A stretch of 64,000 nt of DNA from Gilvimarinus gilvus (GTDB lineage: Bacteria; Pseudomonadota; Gammaproteobacteria; Pseudomonadales; Cellvibrionaceae): NCBI RefSeq assembly GCF_030518155.1, contig NZ_JAULRU010000823.1:186001-250000 (forward strand), written 5' to 3'. Positions 36,752 through 46,039 of the stretch are shown piece by piece; the stretch's first letter is position 1, and every line of letters begins with the position of its first letter. Position numbers and translations under genes: made by a program. The notes under the pieces are model-generated. The model made no database searches. It was not told the DNA's origin and saw only the letters and a list, made by a program, of their open reading frames with translations.

Positions 36752-37495
36752 ATGATGAACAAGCGTTTACTGATGACTGGCGTGCTGTGCTCTGTAGCGG
36801 TACTGGCCGGTTGCAACCAGAGCGAGCCTGAAGCCGAAAAAGAGGTCACACTCGACACTCTGGAACAAAAAGTGAACTACTCCATTGCCCTGAATATGGC
36901 CACCAACTTTAAAAGTCGCGATGTTCCGATCGAAGTAGACGCCTTCACCAAAGCATTAACAGACGTACGTGATGACGTTGAACCCATGCTGACCGAAGAA
37001 GAAATCCAGGAAGTGATGCAAACCTTCCAAGAGCAGCAAATGGAGCTACAACAGCAGCGTCAGAAAGAACTCGCCGAAAAGCACAAGCTAGAAGGTGAAC
37101 AGTTCCTCTCCGACAATGCCGCCAAAGAAGGTGTTGAGATCACCGACAGCGGCCTGCAGTACAAAGTGCTTGAAGCTGGCGACGGTATCAAACCTGGCGA
37201 GATGGACACCGTCACCGTTCACTATGAAGGCCGCCTGATTGACGGCTCCGTTTTCGACAGCTCGTACGAGCGCGAACAAACCGCCACCTTTGCCCTCAAC
37301 CAGGTTATTCCAGGTTGGACCGAAGGCCTGCAGTTGATGGAAACTGGCTCAAAATACCAGCTTTATATCCCATCTGATCTAGCCTACGGCCCAGGCGGCA
37401 ATCAGGGTATTCCACCGAACTCAACACTGGTTTTTGATGTTGAGCTGATTGAAGTTGAACCCGCCGAAGCGCCTGCCGAAGAAGCGGCTGAGTAA
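36752..37495 (+). CDS. FKBP-type peptidyl-prolyl isomerase lipoprotein
   Basis: A 247-residue Mip/FkpA-type protein. The signal peptide ends in the lipobox LAGC with Cys21, so it is lipid-anchored in the envelope. An N-terminal dimerisation region (NYSIALNMATNF) and a long charged helix (about 90-125, Gln/Glu/Lys-rich) lead to the FKBP domain at about 132-236, with YEGRLIDGSVFDSSY, VIPGWTEGLQLM and AYGPGGNQGIPPNSTL. The C-terminal tail is Ala/Glu-rich. It folds proteins in the periplasm. In Pseudomonas a similar gene lies between algP and algQ. Confidence 0.94.
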   Translation: MMNKRLLMTGVLCSVAVLAGCNQSEPEAEKEVTLDTLEQKVNYSIALNMATNFKSRDVPIEVDAFTKALTDVRDDVEPMLTEEEIQEVMQTFQEQQMELQQQRQKELAEKHKLEGEQFLSDNAAKEGVEITDSGLQYKVLEAGDGIKPGEMDTVTVHYEGRLIDGSVFDSSYEREQTATFALNQVIPGWTEGLQLMETGSKYQLYIPSDLAYGPGGNQGIPPNSTLVFDVELIEVEPAEAPAEEAAE

Positions 37496-37506
37496 GCAGT
37501 TATCTT

Positions 37507-37526
37507 CCCCCGGCTTGTGCCGGGGG
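37507..37526. terminator. probable terminator after the FKBP gene
   Basis: CCCCCGGC and GCCGGGGG form an 8-bp GC stem with a TTGT loop, 11 bases after the stop. Only a short T-run (GAGTTT) follows, so efficiency is uncertain. Confidence 0.6.
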
Positions 37527-37576
37527 GAGTTTCCCACCCCGGCATTTACTCCCTCCCCCGTATAACCGTCTGCCGC

Positions 37577-38563
37577 TTAGTAGGCTAGGGTGTAGACGAA
37601 GCCACTGCTGCCAATTGCCTTGTATTGATCATCAAAGGCGGTAAAACTTAAGTCCATCACGGCATTTGCTGTTGGCTGCCAGGCTTTGCGCTTGGGTAGC
37701 TGCCAGGTATAGACCTCAGCTTGCCCATCAATATCCCAAAGTTGCACTCGCCCATCGGGCCTACCGGTCAGCAGATAACGGCCATCATCCGAAAAACGCG
37801 CAGCAGTAACACTGAGGCCACGCATCATTTTCTCCTTGGTAAAAGGCAATTGCCACAGAGCTTGCTGACTGGCTACGTCTATTATTTCGACTCGGTCATA
37901 TTGCGCGGCGACCATCGCCCGGTCACCGGCAGGGGTCAGTGCAACCAACTGCACCGGCTCACTGTAAAGACGTTCCATAATAAGCTCGCCGGTTTGTGAA
38001 TCCCACAATCTGGCGGCAAAGTCTTCCCCACCGGTAAGCGCACGGGACAGATCGTCGGTAACCGCCACTGTGTTCACGCCACCGGCATGCTCAAAGCTTT
38101 GATAAACACCGCCGCCGCGCACGTTATAGAAAGCGGCGCGACCATCGAGCATACCGAGCAGAGCTACATTACCGTGACGACCCAGTGCGACCGACGTCAC
38201 ATCTGCCGTCAACCTCCAGAATCCATGACTGCGACCGGTTTGCGTATTCCACAACACCAGTGACTGTTCATCCACCGTCGCAGCCCAGCCACCATCCGGC
38301 GATATATCCGTGGCGAGAACTAATGTGTCTGGTGCTTCGCTGTGGTTCCAGCTAAACAGGCGCGCCTGTGTGGCCAGGTCCCAATAGCTGGCGCCGTGAT
38401 AGACCGAGCCGATCGCGGCTGAGTCGCCGTCGCGCGATAGCGCTCCTGCCTGGACGGTGCGTGCGGCCACCTCGAGCGCATCGACAGGCTCGGGCACTGG
38501 CGAACAGGCTGTGAGCGCATGCGAGAGTATAAACAGTGAGATTAGCGAGGTGATTTTATTCAT
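37577..38563 (-). CDS. WD40-repeat lipoprotein
   Basis: A 328-residue predicted lipoprotein: the signal peptide ends LTAC with Cys20. The rest is a beta-propeller of about seven blades, with repeats such as LVLWNTQTGRSHGF, AARLWDSQTGEL and VQLWDIDGQAEVYTW ending in the Trp-Asp type signature. Such periplasmic propellers mediate protein contacts; no partner is evident. It lies between the FKBP gene and algQ, where Pseudomonas, as I recall, has no such gene. Confidence 0.83.
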   Translation of the reverse strand: MNKITSLISLFILSHALTACSPVPEPVDALEVAARTVQAGALSRDGDSAAIGSVYHGASYWDLATQARLFSWNHSEAPDTLVLATDISPDGGWAATVDEQSLVLWNTQTGRSHGFWRLTADVTSVALGRHGNVALLGMLDGRAAFYNVRGGGVYQSFEHAGGVNTVAVTDDLSRALTGGEDFAARLWDSQTGELIMERLYSEPVQLVALTPAGDRAMVAAQYDRVEIIDVASQQALWQLPFTKEKMMRGLSVTAARFSDDGRYLLTGRPDGRVQLWDIDGQAEVYTWQLPKRKAWQPTANAVMDLSFTAFDDQYKAIGSSGFVYTLAY

Positions 38564-38619
38564 GTGCCCTGCAGCCGAAAATTCATCCGTTGCTCAAGTG
38601 TAGCATCTTGCAGAGGCAG

Positions 38620-38643
38620 AAAACCCAGCGAGCGCTGGGTTTT
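38620..38643 (-). terminator. terminator of the algQ/rsd gene
   Basis: AAAACCCAGC and GCTGGGTTTT form perfect 10-bp arms with a GAGC loop, nine bases after the algQ stop on the minus strand. The run of T on either strand makes it bidirectional. Confidence 0.87.
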
Positions 38644-38651
38644 CGTGGAGG

Positions 38652-39110
38652 CTAAATCATGTCTTTATGCACATCGTGAAGCACAGCAATCATCTGATCT
38701 TCCGCCGAAAAGCGAGCTTCAAGTACCTCACCCAAACGCGAGAGATCGATATCGAGAGTGGTCAGATCGTCAATTTCTTGATATTTATCGTTAAAATCGA
38801 GAACCTCTTCGGTGGTAGCATCCACTTTCGTGAACAGCTCTGCGCCTGCTTTCACAGCGTCGGCATCACCGAAATCCTGCCCCTCTTTGAGCAATTGATC
38901 GTAAACCTCAAAATGCCCGGCCGACACATAGTCGACCATAATTTCACACATGGCCCGTAGTTTGGTACCACGTGCGGTATCATCGGCGTCTTTCGTGTCC
39001 GACAGTGCACAGTATTTCACCAACATTTGTTGACGCTCAGCCAGCCAGCGATCAACAATTTGACTAACGCCACCCCAACGTTGTTTGGCGTCTTGGCAGT
39101 TTTCCAGCAT
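38652..39110 (-). CDS. algQ: AlgQ/Rsd anti-sigma-70 regulator
   Basis: A 152-residue member of the Rsd/AlgQ family, which binds region 4 of sigma-70 and shifts RNA polymerase to other sigma factors. The start CQDAKQRWGGVSQIVDRWL and the block LVDYVSAGHFEVYDQLL-like (MVDYVSAGHFEVYDQL) are diagnostic. All-helical, cytoplasmic, normal length. Vicinity to algP and the FKBP gene fits the Pseudomonas alg locus. Confidence 0.94.
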   Translation of the reverse strand: MLENCQDAKQRWGGVSQIVDRWLAERQQMLVKYCALSDTKDADDTARGTKLRAMCEIMVDYVSAGHFEVYDQLLKEGQDFGDADAVKAGAELFTKVDATTEEVLDFNDKYQEIDDLTTLDIDLSRLGEVLEARFSAEDQMIAVLHDVHKDMI

Positions 39111-39258
39111 ACGACTTCCCCTAGGGGTTATTAATATATGTTGCGCTTTATACTAACACGGAGTCACGCTTTAGTAAGCGCCAGATTGGTCGATAGTCTC
39201 TTTGCAGTAAACTAATAACAGCGCTATTGTGTATCGACGTCCGCCCGGGAGAAAGACT

Positions 39259-39681
39259 GTGAAATTGATCAAACTGACACCACTGCTTTTACTGATGTTA
39301 CTGGCATGTACCAGCACGGTTTGGGGGCAGGAAGAGGAGGAGGCCGAAGGGGCTGTTGAAGGCGCCATTTACATCCCGATGGAGCCACCATTTGTCGTGA
39401 ACTATGGCGGCGCAGGGCGCTTAAAGTATTTAAAAACTGAACTCTCGCTGCGCGTGAACGACGTGCACACGGCCTCGGCCGTGCGTCACCATATGCCGTT
39501 AATACGCAACGCCATGGTCATGCTGCTGTCGCGCCAAAGTGAGGAGGCGATTACCTCGACAGACGGTGTTGAAAAGCTACGCGAATCCGCCAAACAAGAA
39601 GTTATTGCTCTGCTTGAATCTGAACAAAACGCCGCCGAGGTTCTCGATGTTTACTTTAACAACCTGATTGTACAGAAATAG
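39259..39681 (+). CDS. secreted FliL-domain protein outside a flagellar operon
   Basis: A 140-residue protein starting at GTG 39259 behind GGGAGA. Residues 1-24 are a signal peptide or membrane anchor (LLLLMLLACTSTVWG). After an acidic Glu-rich linker comes a FliL-type domain: PPFVVNYGGAGRLKYLKTELSL-like start, then VRHHMPLIRNAMVMLLSRQ, and VLDVYFNNLIVQK at the end. FliL supports the flagellar stator; this copy is away from flagellar genes. Its 3' end overlaps the convergent gshA by 26 bases. Confidence 0.82.
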   Translation: MKLIKLTPLLLLMLLACTSTVWGQEEEEAEGAVEGAIYIPMEPPFVVNYGGAGRLKYLKTELSLRVNDVHTASAVRHHMPLIRNAMVMLLSRQSEEAITSTDGVEKLRESAKQEVIALLESEQNAAEVLDVYFNNLIVQK

Positions 39682-41290
39682 CGGACTGCGGTTCGCACCC
39701 ACAACTCTCACAGTCGCGATACTGGGCATAGTACGCGGCAAGGTGTGCTTCAAAACTGATGGCATCCGCCGCCTCAATCTCCTGCTGGCGCGACAAAGAC
39801 TCTCGTGCCTGCGCAGCAAACCGTTGATAGTCATCATCCTCCAGAGGGCGCTCGGCATAGTGCCGTTGATGCTCGCGCGCCAGCTCCATAATCAGGGCGT
39901 AATAGGTTTTATTCTCGGCTTGCATTTGCTTGAGCATTTGCTCAGCCGGCGTCGCCGTTTCCCCGGCTAATTTGCGTCCTTGCGCCCGGTGTGATTGCTG
40001 GTAGTGCTCACCACCGCAGGCCGTATCGAGCAATCGGGCACAGGCGCCAATTTCGCTTTGCAAGCTGTCAGCCCAGTCACGCATAAGTCGCTCGTCACCG
40101 CGATTTCGCAAGGTCAATGCCGGGTTGCGACCCGCATCAACCACACGCTTTTGATTTTCCTGCATATCCTGGTATTCAGCGGCGTCAGTTTCGGGGCTAT
40201 CGGTCAGTAAACAGAAAAGTAAGAAAGCATCGAGGTAATGCAGCTGCTCACTGCTAACCCCCAGGGGCTGATAAGGGTTGAGATCGACACAGCGCACTTC
40301 AACATACTCGACCCCCCCCAAACGCAAGGCCTGCAGTGCAGTCTCACCCGACTTTGCCGTGCGCTTGGGACGAATGGAACTGTAGAATTCATTTTCAATC
40401 TGCAGCAGGCTAGTGTTGAGCTGACGATATTCACCGCCCTCATCCCGCAAACCGATGCTTTGATAGTCTGGGTGAGACTGAGTAATGGCTCCGCAAAGCG
40501 TTTGCAAGTAATTATCAATGTTGTTGTAACACACCACCAATGATTGCTGCGCCGCACTCTGATAGCCCAAATCCCCCATGCGCAGTGAAGTCGCGTAGGG
40601 CAGATGCAGCGTGTTTTCATCCTGCCCTAACGCCTGCAATTTGTGATCGCGCCCGCGCACAAAGCTGCGACATACCGCCGGAGCCGCACCAAACAAATAG
40701 AGCAGCAACCAAAAGTAACGACGAAAATTGCGGATCAAGGCAAAATATTTGTCGGTTTTAAACGCCTGTAGTGTGCGGGTATTGCCTTCAATTTCCGATA
40801 GAGCCTGCCAAAAACTATCCGGCATGGAAAAGTTATAGTGCACCCCGGCAATGGTCTGCATTGCCCGACCGTAACGGTGCCCCAACCCCAAACGATAAAC
40901 GGTTTTCATGCGGCCACTGTTGGATGTGCCATAGCGGGCCACTGGTATGGCATTATCACCGGCCAGCACACAAGGCATACTGCCCGGCCACAATAGCTCA
41001 TCGTTGAGTTGGGCGTAGGTGTAACGCTGCACCTGATCCAACTCAGACAGTGCGTCGGCAATGCGCTCATGGGGCTGAGTGATGAACTCCAGCAAGGCCT
41101 CGGAATAATCGGTGGTAATGTGAGGGTGAGTCATAGCCGACCCGAGCGCTTTGGGGTGCTCGGTTTGCGCCAGCTTACCCTCTGGAGTCACCCTTAGACT
41201 TTCCTTTTCCAGTCCGCGCAGAATTCCACGCAAGGTGCTATTAGCAGCGGGGTCCGCAAATGCGGCCAGCTGCGCGTCTAATTGTGACAA
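39656..41290 (-). CDS. gshA: glutamate-cysteine ligase
   Basis: A 544-residue class I GshA making gamma-glutamylcysteine, the first step to glutathione. Family marks are RGLEKESLRVTPEGKLA, HITTDYSEALLEFITQ, and VEVRCVDLNPYQPLG. The start is taken as TTG at 41290, because GAGG lies eight bases upstream and the homologous N-terminus aligns from there; upstream in-frame codons overlap the neighbouring gene and read as Arg-rich non-family sequence. The upstream hypothetical gene stops 13 bases before this start. Confidence 0.93.
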   Translation of the reverse strand: MSQLDAQLAAFADPAANSTLRGILRGLEKESLRVTPEGKLAQTEHPKALGSAMTHPHITTDYSEALLEFITQPHERIADALSELDQVQRYTYAQLNDELLWPGSMPCVLAGDNAIPVARYGTSNSGRMKTVYRLGLGHRYGRAMQTIAGVHYNFSMPDSFWQALSEIEGNTRTLQAFKTDKYFALIRNFRRYFWLLLYLFGAAPAVCRSFVRGRDHKLQALGQDENTLHLPYATSLRMGDLGYQSAAQQSLVVCYNNIDNYLQTLCGAITQSHPDYQSIGLRDEGGEYRQLNTSLLQIENEFYSSIRPKRTAKSGETALQALRLGGVEYVEVRCVDLNPYQPLGVSSEQLHYLDAFLLFCLLTDSPETDAAEYQDMQENQKRVVDAGRNPALTLRNRGDERLMRDWADSLQSEIGACARLLDTACGGEHYQQSHRAQGRKLAGETATPAEQMLKQMQAENKTYYALIMELAREHQRHYAERPLEDDDYQRFAAQARESLSRQQEIEAADAISFEAHLAAYYAQYRDCESCGCEPQSAISVQSGC

Positions 41291-41303
41291 TGTGGTGTCC
41301 TCG

Positions 41304-41675
41304 TTAACCGACGCTCGCCGTAGGTTGGTCTGCGCCCGCAGGGGCTTCACTGGATACGGTTTCGACGCCCTCAGCCTGCTCCGGGACGGTTTCAGGCTCA
41401 AGCTCAAGTGCCATAGAGTCTTCACCTTTGGCCTTGGGTAGCGGCGGCGGTAAAATGTCAGGATCAATCAGTGGCACACCGCGCTCATTCAGCGCGCAAC
41501 TCACCAGAGACACTCGCTGACTATAATCTTTGGCATTCACCTCAAACTTTTCGTTCACCGCTTCGTCCCGATGTGGGGTACGGTATAAACCGGCCGGTTC
41601 GCGGCCATCAACCCAGGCGCGCTGTTTACTTAAAAACAGCTTATCCTGATTCTGAATAATAAAAACCTCAGACAT
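41304..41675 (-). CDS. hypothetical protein upstream of gshA
   Basis: A 123-residue soluble protein. The first half is probably folded (VFIIQNQDKLFLSKQRAW, YRTPHRDEAVNEKFEV); the second half is acidic and Pro-rich, likely disordered. It is adjacent to gshA, with 13 bases between, in one operon. I do not recognise the family; a partner or regulator of GshA is only a guess. Confidence 0.65.
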   Translation of the reverse strand: MSEVFIIQNQDKLFLSKQRAWVDGREPAGLYRTPHRDEAVNEKFEVNAKDYSQRVSLVSCALNERGVPLIDPDILPPPLPKAKGEDSMALELEPETVPEQAEGVETVSSEAPAGADQPTASVG

Positions 41676-41832
41676 AACAACTCACGTCTCTATACATATT
41701 ACGGCAATATAAGACCCATAATGGGGCCTTAGCAGAAAGAGTCAAGCCCAACCCTCACGCGAAAAAACGTCCTGACTTAAGGCGCCTAAACGGGTCGCGA
41801 ACGGCTGCGATATGGCGCCCATCTCCAGCAAG

Positions 41833-42372
41833 CTAGCGCGCGCGGGGAATATCCACAATAAAGTCTGTCGCACCGATATCGACCCCGAGCTGACAGAGCA
41901 GGGTGCTGACCTGGCCGCGATGGTGGGTTTGATGATTGAACATATGGCACACCAACTCGCCAAAATCTTGTGTCGCCGCTTCACCTTTCGCATTGTGATA
42001 AGACAGATTGCGAGTTAAATCATCGGCTTGCAGCTCATCGCTTACCCAGGTCAGTAGCGTTTCATCCACCAGAGCCCTGGCCGCACCGAGCGCTCCGAAC
42101 CGATCGTAGATCACATTGTCCAGCGCTGTCGGCTGAGGCAGCTCTTCCAGCGCCTGCAGGCTGCGATAGGTCTCGCTGTGCCGGCGAAAACGGTGCAACC
42201 ACAGCAGATCGCCAACCATCAGGTGGTTAAGCGTACCCAATACCGAGCCAAAGTAGGCCCCCATCGGCTTGCTGAGTTGCTCCTCTGGCAAGGTGGCGGC
42301 GCCACTGTATACCTGGCGATTCATTCTAAGGTTATAGCCTGCCATCAGGCGCAGGTGCGTGAGTACTTCCAT
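41833..42372 (-). CDS. DinB family protein
   Basis: A 179-residue four-helix DinB/YfiT-type protein. The metal-binding histidines are visible in GTLNHLMVGDLLWLHRF (about residue 50) and VCHMFNHQTHHRGQV (about 143-151). The family often includes thiol transferases that use bacillithiol or mycothiol in other phyla; proteobacterial members are of unknown activity. It is a single gene, divergent from uvrD. Confidence 0.85.
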   Translation of the reverse strand: MEVLTHLRLMAGYNLRMNRQVYSGAATLPEEQLSKPMGAYFGSVLGTLNHLMVGDLLWLHRFRRHSETYRSLQALEELPQPTALDNVIYDRFGALGAARALVDETLLTWVSDELQADDLTRNLSYHNAKGEAATQDFGELVCHMFNHQTHHRGQVSTLLCQLGVDIGATDFIVDIPRAR

Positions 42373-42533
42373 AACATCCTTCTCTCAGAGCCTTGGCGGC
42401 CAACCCTGTAAGTATTTCATAGCCTGTGCCTGTGATACCACCCCAAACTGCGACGCGCCTACCACTGGGTAAATTTACAGTGAAATGTTATCCTTGACCC
42501 TTCAACCGCCAACAGCCAAATGCAGAACTATTC

Positions 42534-44744
42534 ATGGAAGCACCAGAACTTGTCGACAATTTAAACCAGGCCCAACATCAGGCCGTTACCGCTGACCCCG
42601 GCAATCAGCTGATTCTCGCCGGAGCCGGCAGCGGCAAAACGCGCGTACTGGTGCATCGGATTGCCTGGCTGGTGCAAACTCAAGGCGTCTCTCCCTACAG
42701 TATTCTCGCCGTCACCTTTACCAACAAAGCCGCGCGCGAAATGCGGGCGCGCTTAGACGAATTATTTCGCGATTCCGGCACACCTATAAATACTCGCAGT
42801 ATGTGGGTAGGCACCTTCCACGGTTTAGCACACCGACTGCTCAAGGCTCACTGGAAAGACGCCAAGCTGCCGCAGAACTTTCAAATTCTCGACAGTGACG
42901 ACCAGCTCCGGCTGATTAAGCGCGTGTATCAAAATTTAGGGCTGGATGCGGAGCGTTGGCCTCCGCGTCAGGCGCAGTGGTTTATCAACGGTCAAAAAGA
43001 CGAAGGGCTGCGCGCCAAACATATTCAGGAGTCCGCCGACCCGTTTGTTCGCACCATGGCTGCGGTGTACAGCGCCTACGAGGCTGATTGCGAGCGGGGC
43101 GGCCTGGTCGACTTCGCCGAATTGCTGCTGCGCGCTCATGAATTGTGGCTCAACAACCCGGCGCTGCTCAATCACTATCAGGGTCGCTTCCCCTATATTT
43201 TGGTGGATGAGTTTCAGGACACCAACTCGGTACAGTACGCCTGGCTGCGGGTACTGGCAGGTGAGGCTTGCTTTGTCACCGCCGTGGGCGATGATGATCA
43301 GTCCATCTACGGTTGGCGCGGTGCAAAAGTGGAAAATATCCGTCGCTTCGAAGAAGACTATCCGCAAACACAGGTGGTACGCCTGGAACAAAATTACCGT
43401 TCCACCGGGCATATTCTCAATGCCGCCAATGCGGTCATTGCCAATAATTTTGGCCGGCTGGGAAAAGAGTTGTGGACCGAGGGCGCCGACGGTGATCCTA
43501 TATCGCTTTACGCTGCCTTTAATGAACAGGACGAGGCGCGTTTTATTGTCGAGCGTATCACCGACTGGGTCGCGCAAGGCAACAGTAAAAGCAGTTGCGC
43601 CATTCTTTACCGCTCCAACGCCCAGTCGCGGGTACTCGAAGAGGCGCTGTTACGCGAGGCCATTCCTTACCGCATATACGGTGGCCAACGTTTCTATGAT
43701 CGACTGGAAATTAAAAACGCCCTAGCCTACATGCGTCTGGCAGCCAATCAGTTTGACGATCCGGCTTTTGAGCGCGTAATCAATACTCCCACACGAGGTA
43801 TTGGTGGCAAAACCGTCGATGATATTCGCGCCTTTGCACGCGAGCACGGTTGCTCCCTATGGCAGGCGTCGGAGCAGATGCTGCAACACAAGATGCTAAG
43901 TGCCCGTGCCGGCAATGCGCTCCAGGGATTTATCAAACTTATCGATGAGCTTACTCAAAAAAGCCAGGAGATAGCACTGGATCAGTTAGCCAAGTCCGTG
44001 CTCGACACAACCGGGATTTTCGAGTTTCACAAAAAGGAAAAAGGCGAAAAGGGCCAGGCCCGGGCCGAAAACCTTGAGGAACTGGTTACCGCATGCGGGG
44101 CATTTGAGGCTGCCGATGAAGACGAATCCGTCTTGCAGCAGTTTCTTGATACCGCCGCTCTGGACGCCGGTGAGGCACAAGCCGATGAATTTGAAGACGC
44201 CGTGCAGCTAATGACTCTTCACTCGGCCAAAGGCCTGGAGTTTCCTTTGGTATTTATGGCCGGGGCGGAGGAGAATCTTTTTCCTCACAAGATGTCTGTA
44301 GAAGATCCGGACCGGCTGGAAGAAGAGCGCCGCCTGGCCTACGTGGGCATAACCCGTGCAATGCAAAAACTCTATATATGCTATTCGGAAACACGGCGCC
44401 TGCACGGCAGCGAAACGTTCAACGCTGTCTCGCGATTTGTAAAAGAAATTCCCAATGAACATTTAGAAGAAGTTCGTATTAAAAGTACCATTACGCGTCC
44501 CGCACGACTGCAGAATCAAGGCTCACGAAGCCCGTCGCGAGGCAGCAAATCGGCTGTACGCCTCAGCGACTCCGGTGCGGACACAGGCTTTAGACTAGGG
44601 CAGCGTATCGCCCATAAAAAGTTTGGTGAAGGTATCATTATTCACTTTGAAGGCTCAGGGCCCAGCACCCGAGTGCAAATCAATTTCGACAGTGAAGGTA
44701 CAAAGTGGCTGGTGATGCAGTATGCCAAGCTGGAGGCCGTATAG
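42534..44744 (+). CDS. uvrD: DNA helicase II
   Basis: A 736-residue UvrD-type SF1 helicase for nucleotide excision and mismatch repair. Walker A AGAGSGKT is at 30-37; motif II is LVDEFQDTN, followed by GDDDQSIYGWRGA; motif VI is RRLAYVGITRAMQKLYI. The C-terminus has the KKFGEGIIIHFEG Tudor-like domain that docks RNA polymerase. Length matches Escherichia coli UvrD (720). Rep is less likely because of that tail. Confidence 0.96.
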   Translation: MEAPELVDNLNQAQHQAVTADPGNQLILAGAGSGKTRVLVHRIAWLVQTQGVSPYSILAVTFTNKAAREMRARLDELFRDSGTPINTRSMWVGTFHGLAHRLLKAHWKDAKLPQNFQILDSDDQLRLIKRVYQNLGLDAERWPPRQAQWFINGQKDEGLRAKHIQESADPFVRTMAAVYSAYEADCERGGLVDFAELLLRAHELWLNNPALLNHYQGRFPYILVDEFQDTNSVQYAWLRVLAGEACFVTAVGDDDQSIYGWRGAKVENIRRFEEDYPQTQVVRLEQNYRSTGHILNAANAVIANNFGRLGKELWTEGADGDPISLYAAFNEQDEARFIVERITDWVAQGNSKSSCAILYRSNAQSRVLEEALLREAIPYRIYGGQRFYDRLEIKNALAYMRLAANQFDDPAFERVINTPTRGIGGKTVDDIRAFAREHGCSLWQASEQMLQHKMLSARAGNALQGFIKLIDELTQKSQEIALDQLAKSVLDTTGIFEFHKKEKGEKGQARAENLEELVTACGAFEAADEDESVLQQFLDTAALDAGEAQADEFEDAVQLMTLHSAKGLEFPLVFMAGAEENLFPHKMSVEDPDRLEEERRLAYVGITRAMQKLYICYSETRRLHGSETFNAVSRFVKEIPNEHLEEVRIKSTITRPARLQNQGSRSPSRGSKSAVRLSDSGADTGFRLGQRIAHKKFGEGIIIHFEGSGPSTRVQINFDSEGTKWLVMQYAKLEAV

Positions 44745-44810
44745 ACGGGAACGGAGCACAAAGAACCGTGCTACCATTAGCCACAAATTTGCCATCAAAA
44801 TAATAATGCC

Positions 44811-45983
44811 ATGACCAACTCACGCTCCTTCTACATCGCCCCGCTCGTTATTCTGGCTTTGGTGGGCCTATCGGTTTGTCTATTCGCCGCTCTGGTAATG
44901 TCTAAAGCCAAAGACTTCAGCGGCGCCCAAACGCAGGGCGTGGGCCAGCAGCAAACCTTTCAATGGCGCATGGTTACCACCTGGCCCAAGAATTTTCCCG
45001 GCCTCGGTACCGGCGCCGAAACTTTCGCCAGGCTCGTCAATGAAATGAGCGGTGGCCGCCTGACAGTTCACGTACACGGCGCAGGCGAAATTGTCCCGGC
45101 CATGGGTGTGTTTGATGCGGTTTCGTCCGGCAGCGTAGAAATGGGCCACTCCGGCGCCTACTACTGGCGCGGTAAATCCCCGGCAACTCAGTTTTTTACC
45201 ACCGTTCCATTTGGTATGAATGCGCAAGAAATGAATGCCTGGCTCTACCATGGCGACGGCCTCGAGTTGTGGCGCGAAGTTTATGCGCCTTTCAATTTAG
45301 TGCCTTTTCCTGCAGGCAGTACGGGCATACAAATGGGCGGATGGTTCAATCAAGAGATTAACTCTCTCGATGATTTAAAGGGCCTAAAGATGCGTATTCC
45401 CGGTCTTGCCGGTGAAGTGTTTAATCGTGCTGGCGGCACCAGTGTTAATATACCCGGTGGAGAGCTATACACCGCACTGCAAACCGGGGTGATTGATGCC
45501 GCTGAGTGGGTAGGGCCGGCCAATGATATGGCTTTTGGCTTCCATGAAATTGCTCGGTATTATTACTACCCTGGCTGGCACGAGCCGGGCTCCATGATGG
45601 AGCTAATCGTCAACAAAGACGCTTATGCATCACTGCCGGCTGATCTACAAGCGATTGTCGCTAACGCTATTCGCGCAGCCAGCGCCGACATGCTTGATCA
45701 ATACACCGCCACCAATAATACCGCCCTGCAAAACCTGAGAAATAACCATGGAGTACAACTCAAACGCTTTCCCGATGAAGTATTGGTCGAACTCAGACAA
45801 ATGACCGAAACAGTATTCCAGGAACAAGCGGCCGCCGACCCGATGTTTGCTAAGGTTTACGATTCCTACAAAAACTTTTTACGAAAAGCTGGCGAGTGGC
45901 ATAAAGTGTCAGAAGAAACTTTTTATCAGGTTCGCCGCGATACCAGCAATGCGCTTGACAATCCACCTGCTGAGCTGGATTAG
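44811..45983 (+). CDS. TRAP transporter substrate-binding protein
   Basis: A 390-residue DctP-family periplasmic protein. A hydrophobic signal or anchor spans about 9-31. The fold is clear from MVTTWPKNFPGLGTGAE, then FDAVSSGSVEMGHSGAYYW, and the conserved GGELYTALQTGVIDAAEW that leads to the carboxylate-binding Arg in LKMRIPG. The large size points to the subgroup around TakP/FcbT-type proteins that bind oxo- or aromatic acids. The permease genes lie 8 kb away on the opposite strand (54037-55924). Confidence 0.92.
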   Translation: MTNSRSFYIAPLVILALVGLSVCLFAALVMSKAKDFSGAQTQGVGQQQTFQWRMVTTWPKNFPGLGTGAETFARLVNEMSGGRLTVHVHGAGEIVPAMGVFDAVSSGSVEMGHSGAYYWRGKSPATQFFTTVPFGMNAQEMNAWLYHGDGLELWREVYAPFNLVPFPAGSTGIQMGGWFNQEINSLDDLKGLKMRIPGLAGEVFNRAGGTSVNIPGGELYTALQTGVIDAAEWVGPANDMAFGFHEIARYYYYPGWHEPGSMMELIVNKDAYASLPADLQAIVANAIRAASADMLDQYTATNNTALQNLRNNHGVQLKRFPDEVLVELRQMTETVFQEQAAADPMFAKVYDSYKNFLRKAGEWHKVSEETFYQVRRDTSNALDNPPAELD

Positions 45984-46039
45984 CCCAATAACAAAACTCT
46001 GTCGCACTTGCCTAAAAAATGATTCTCTTTTAGCCTAAG

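Noticed and set aside
42946-43725. A 259-codon open frame inside uvrD on the same strand
   Set aside because: It lies fully within the well-matched helicase gene in another frame, and its translation is rich in Arg, Pro and Ser with no family pattern.
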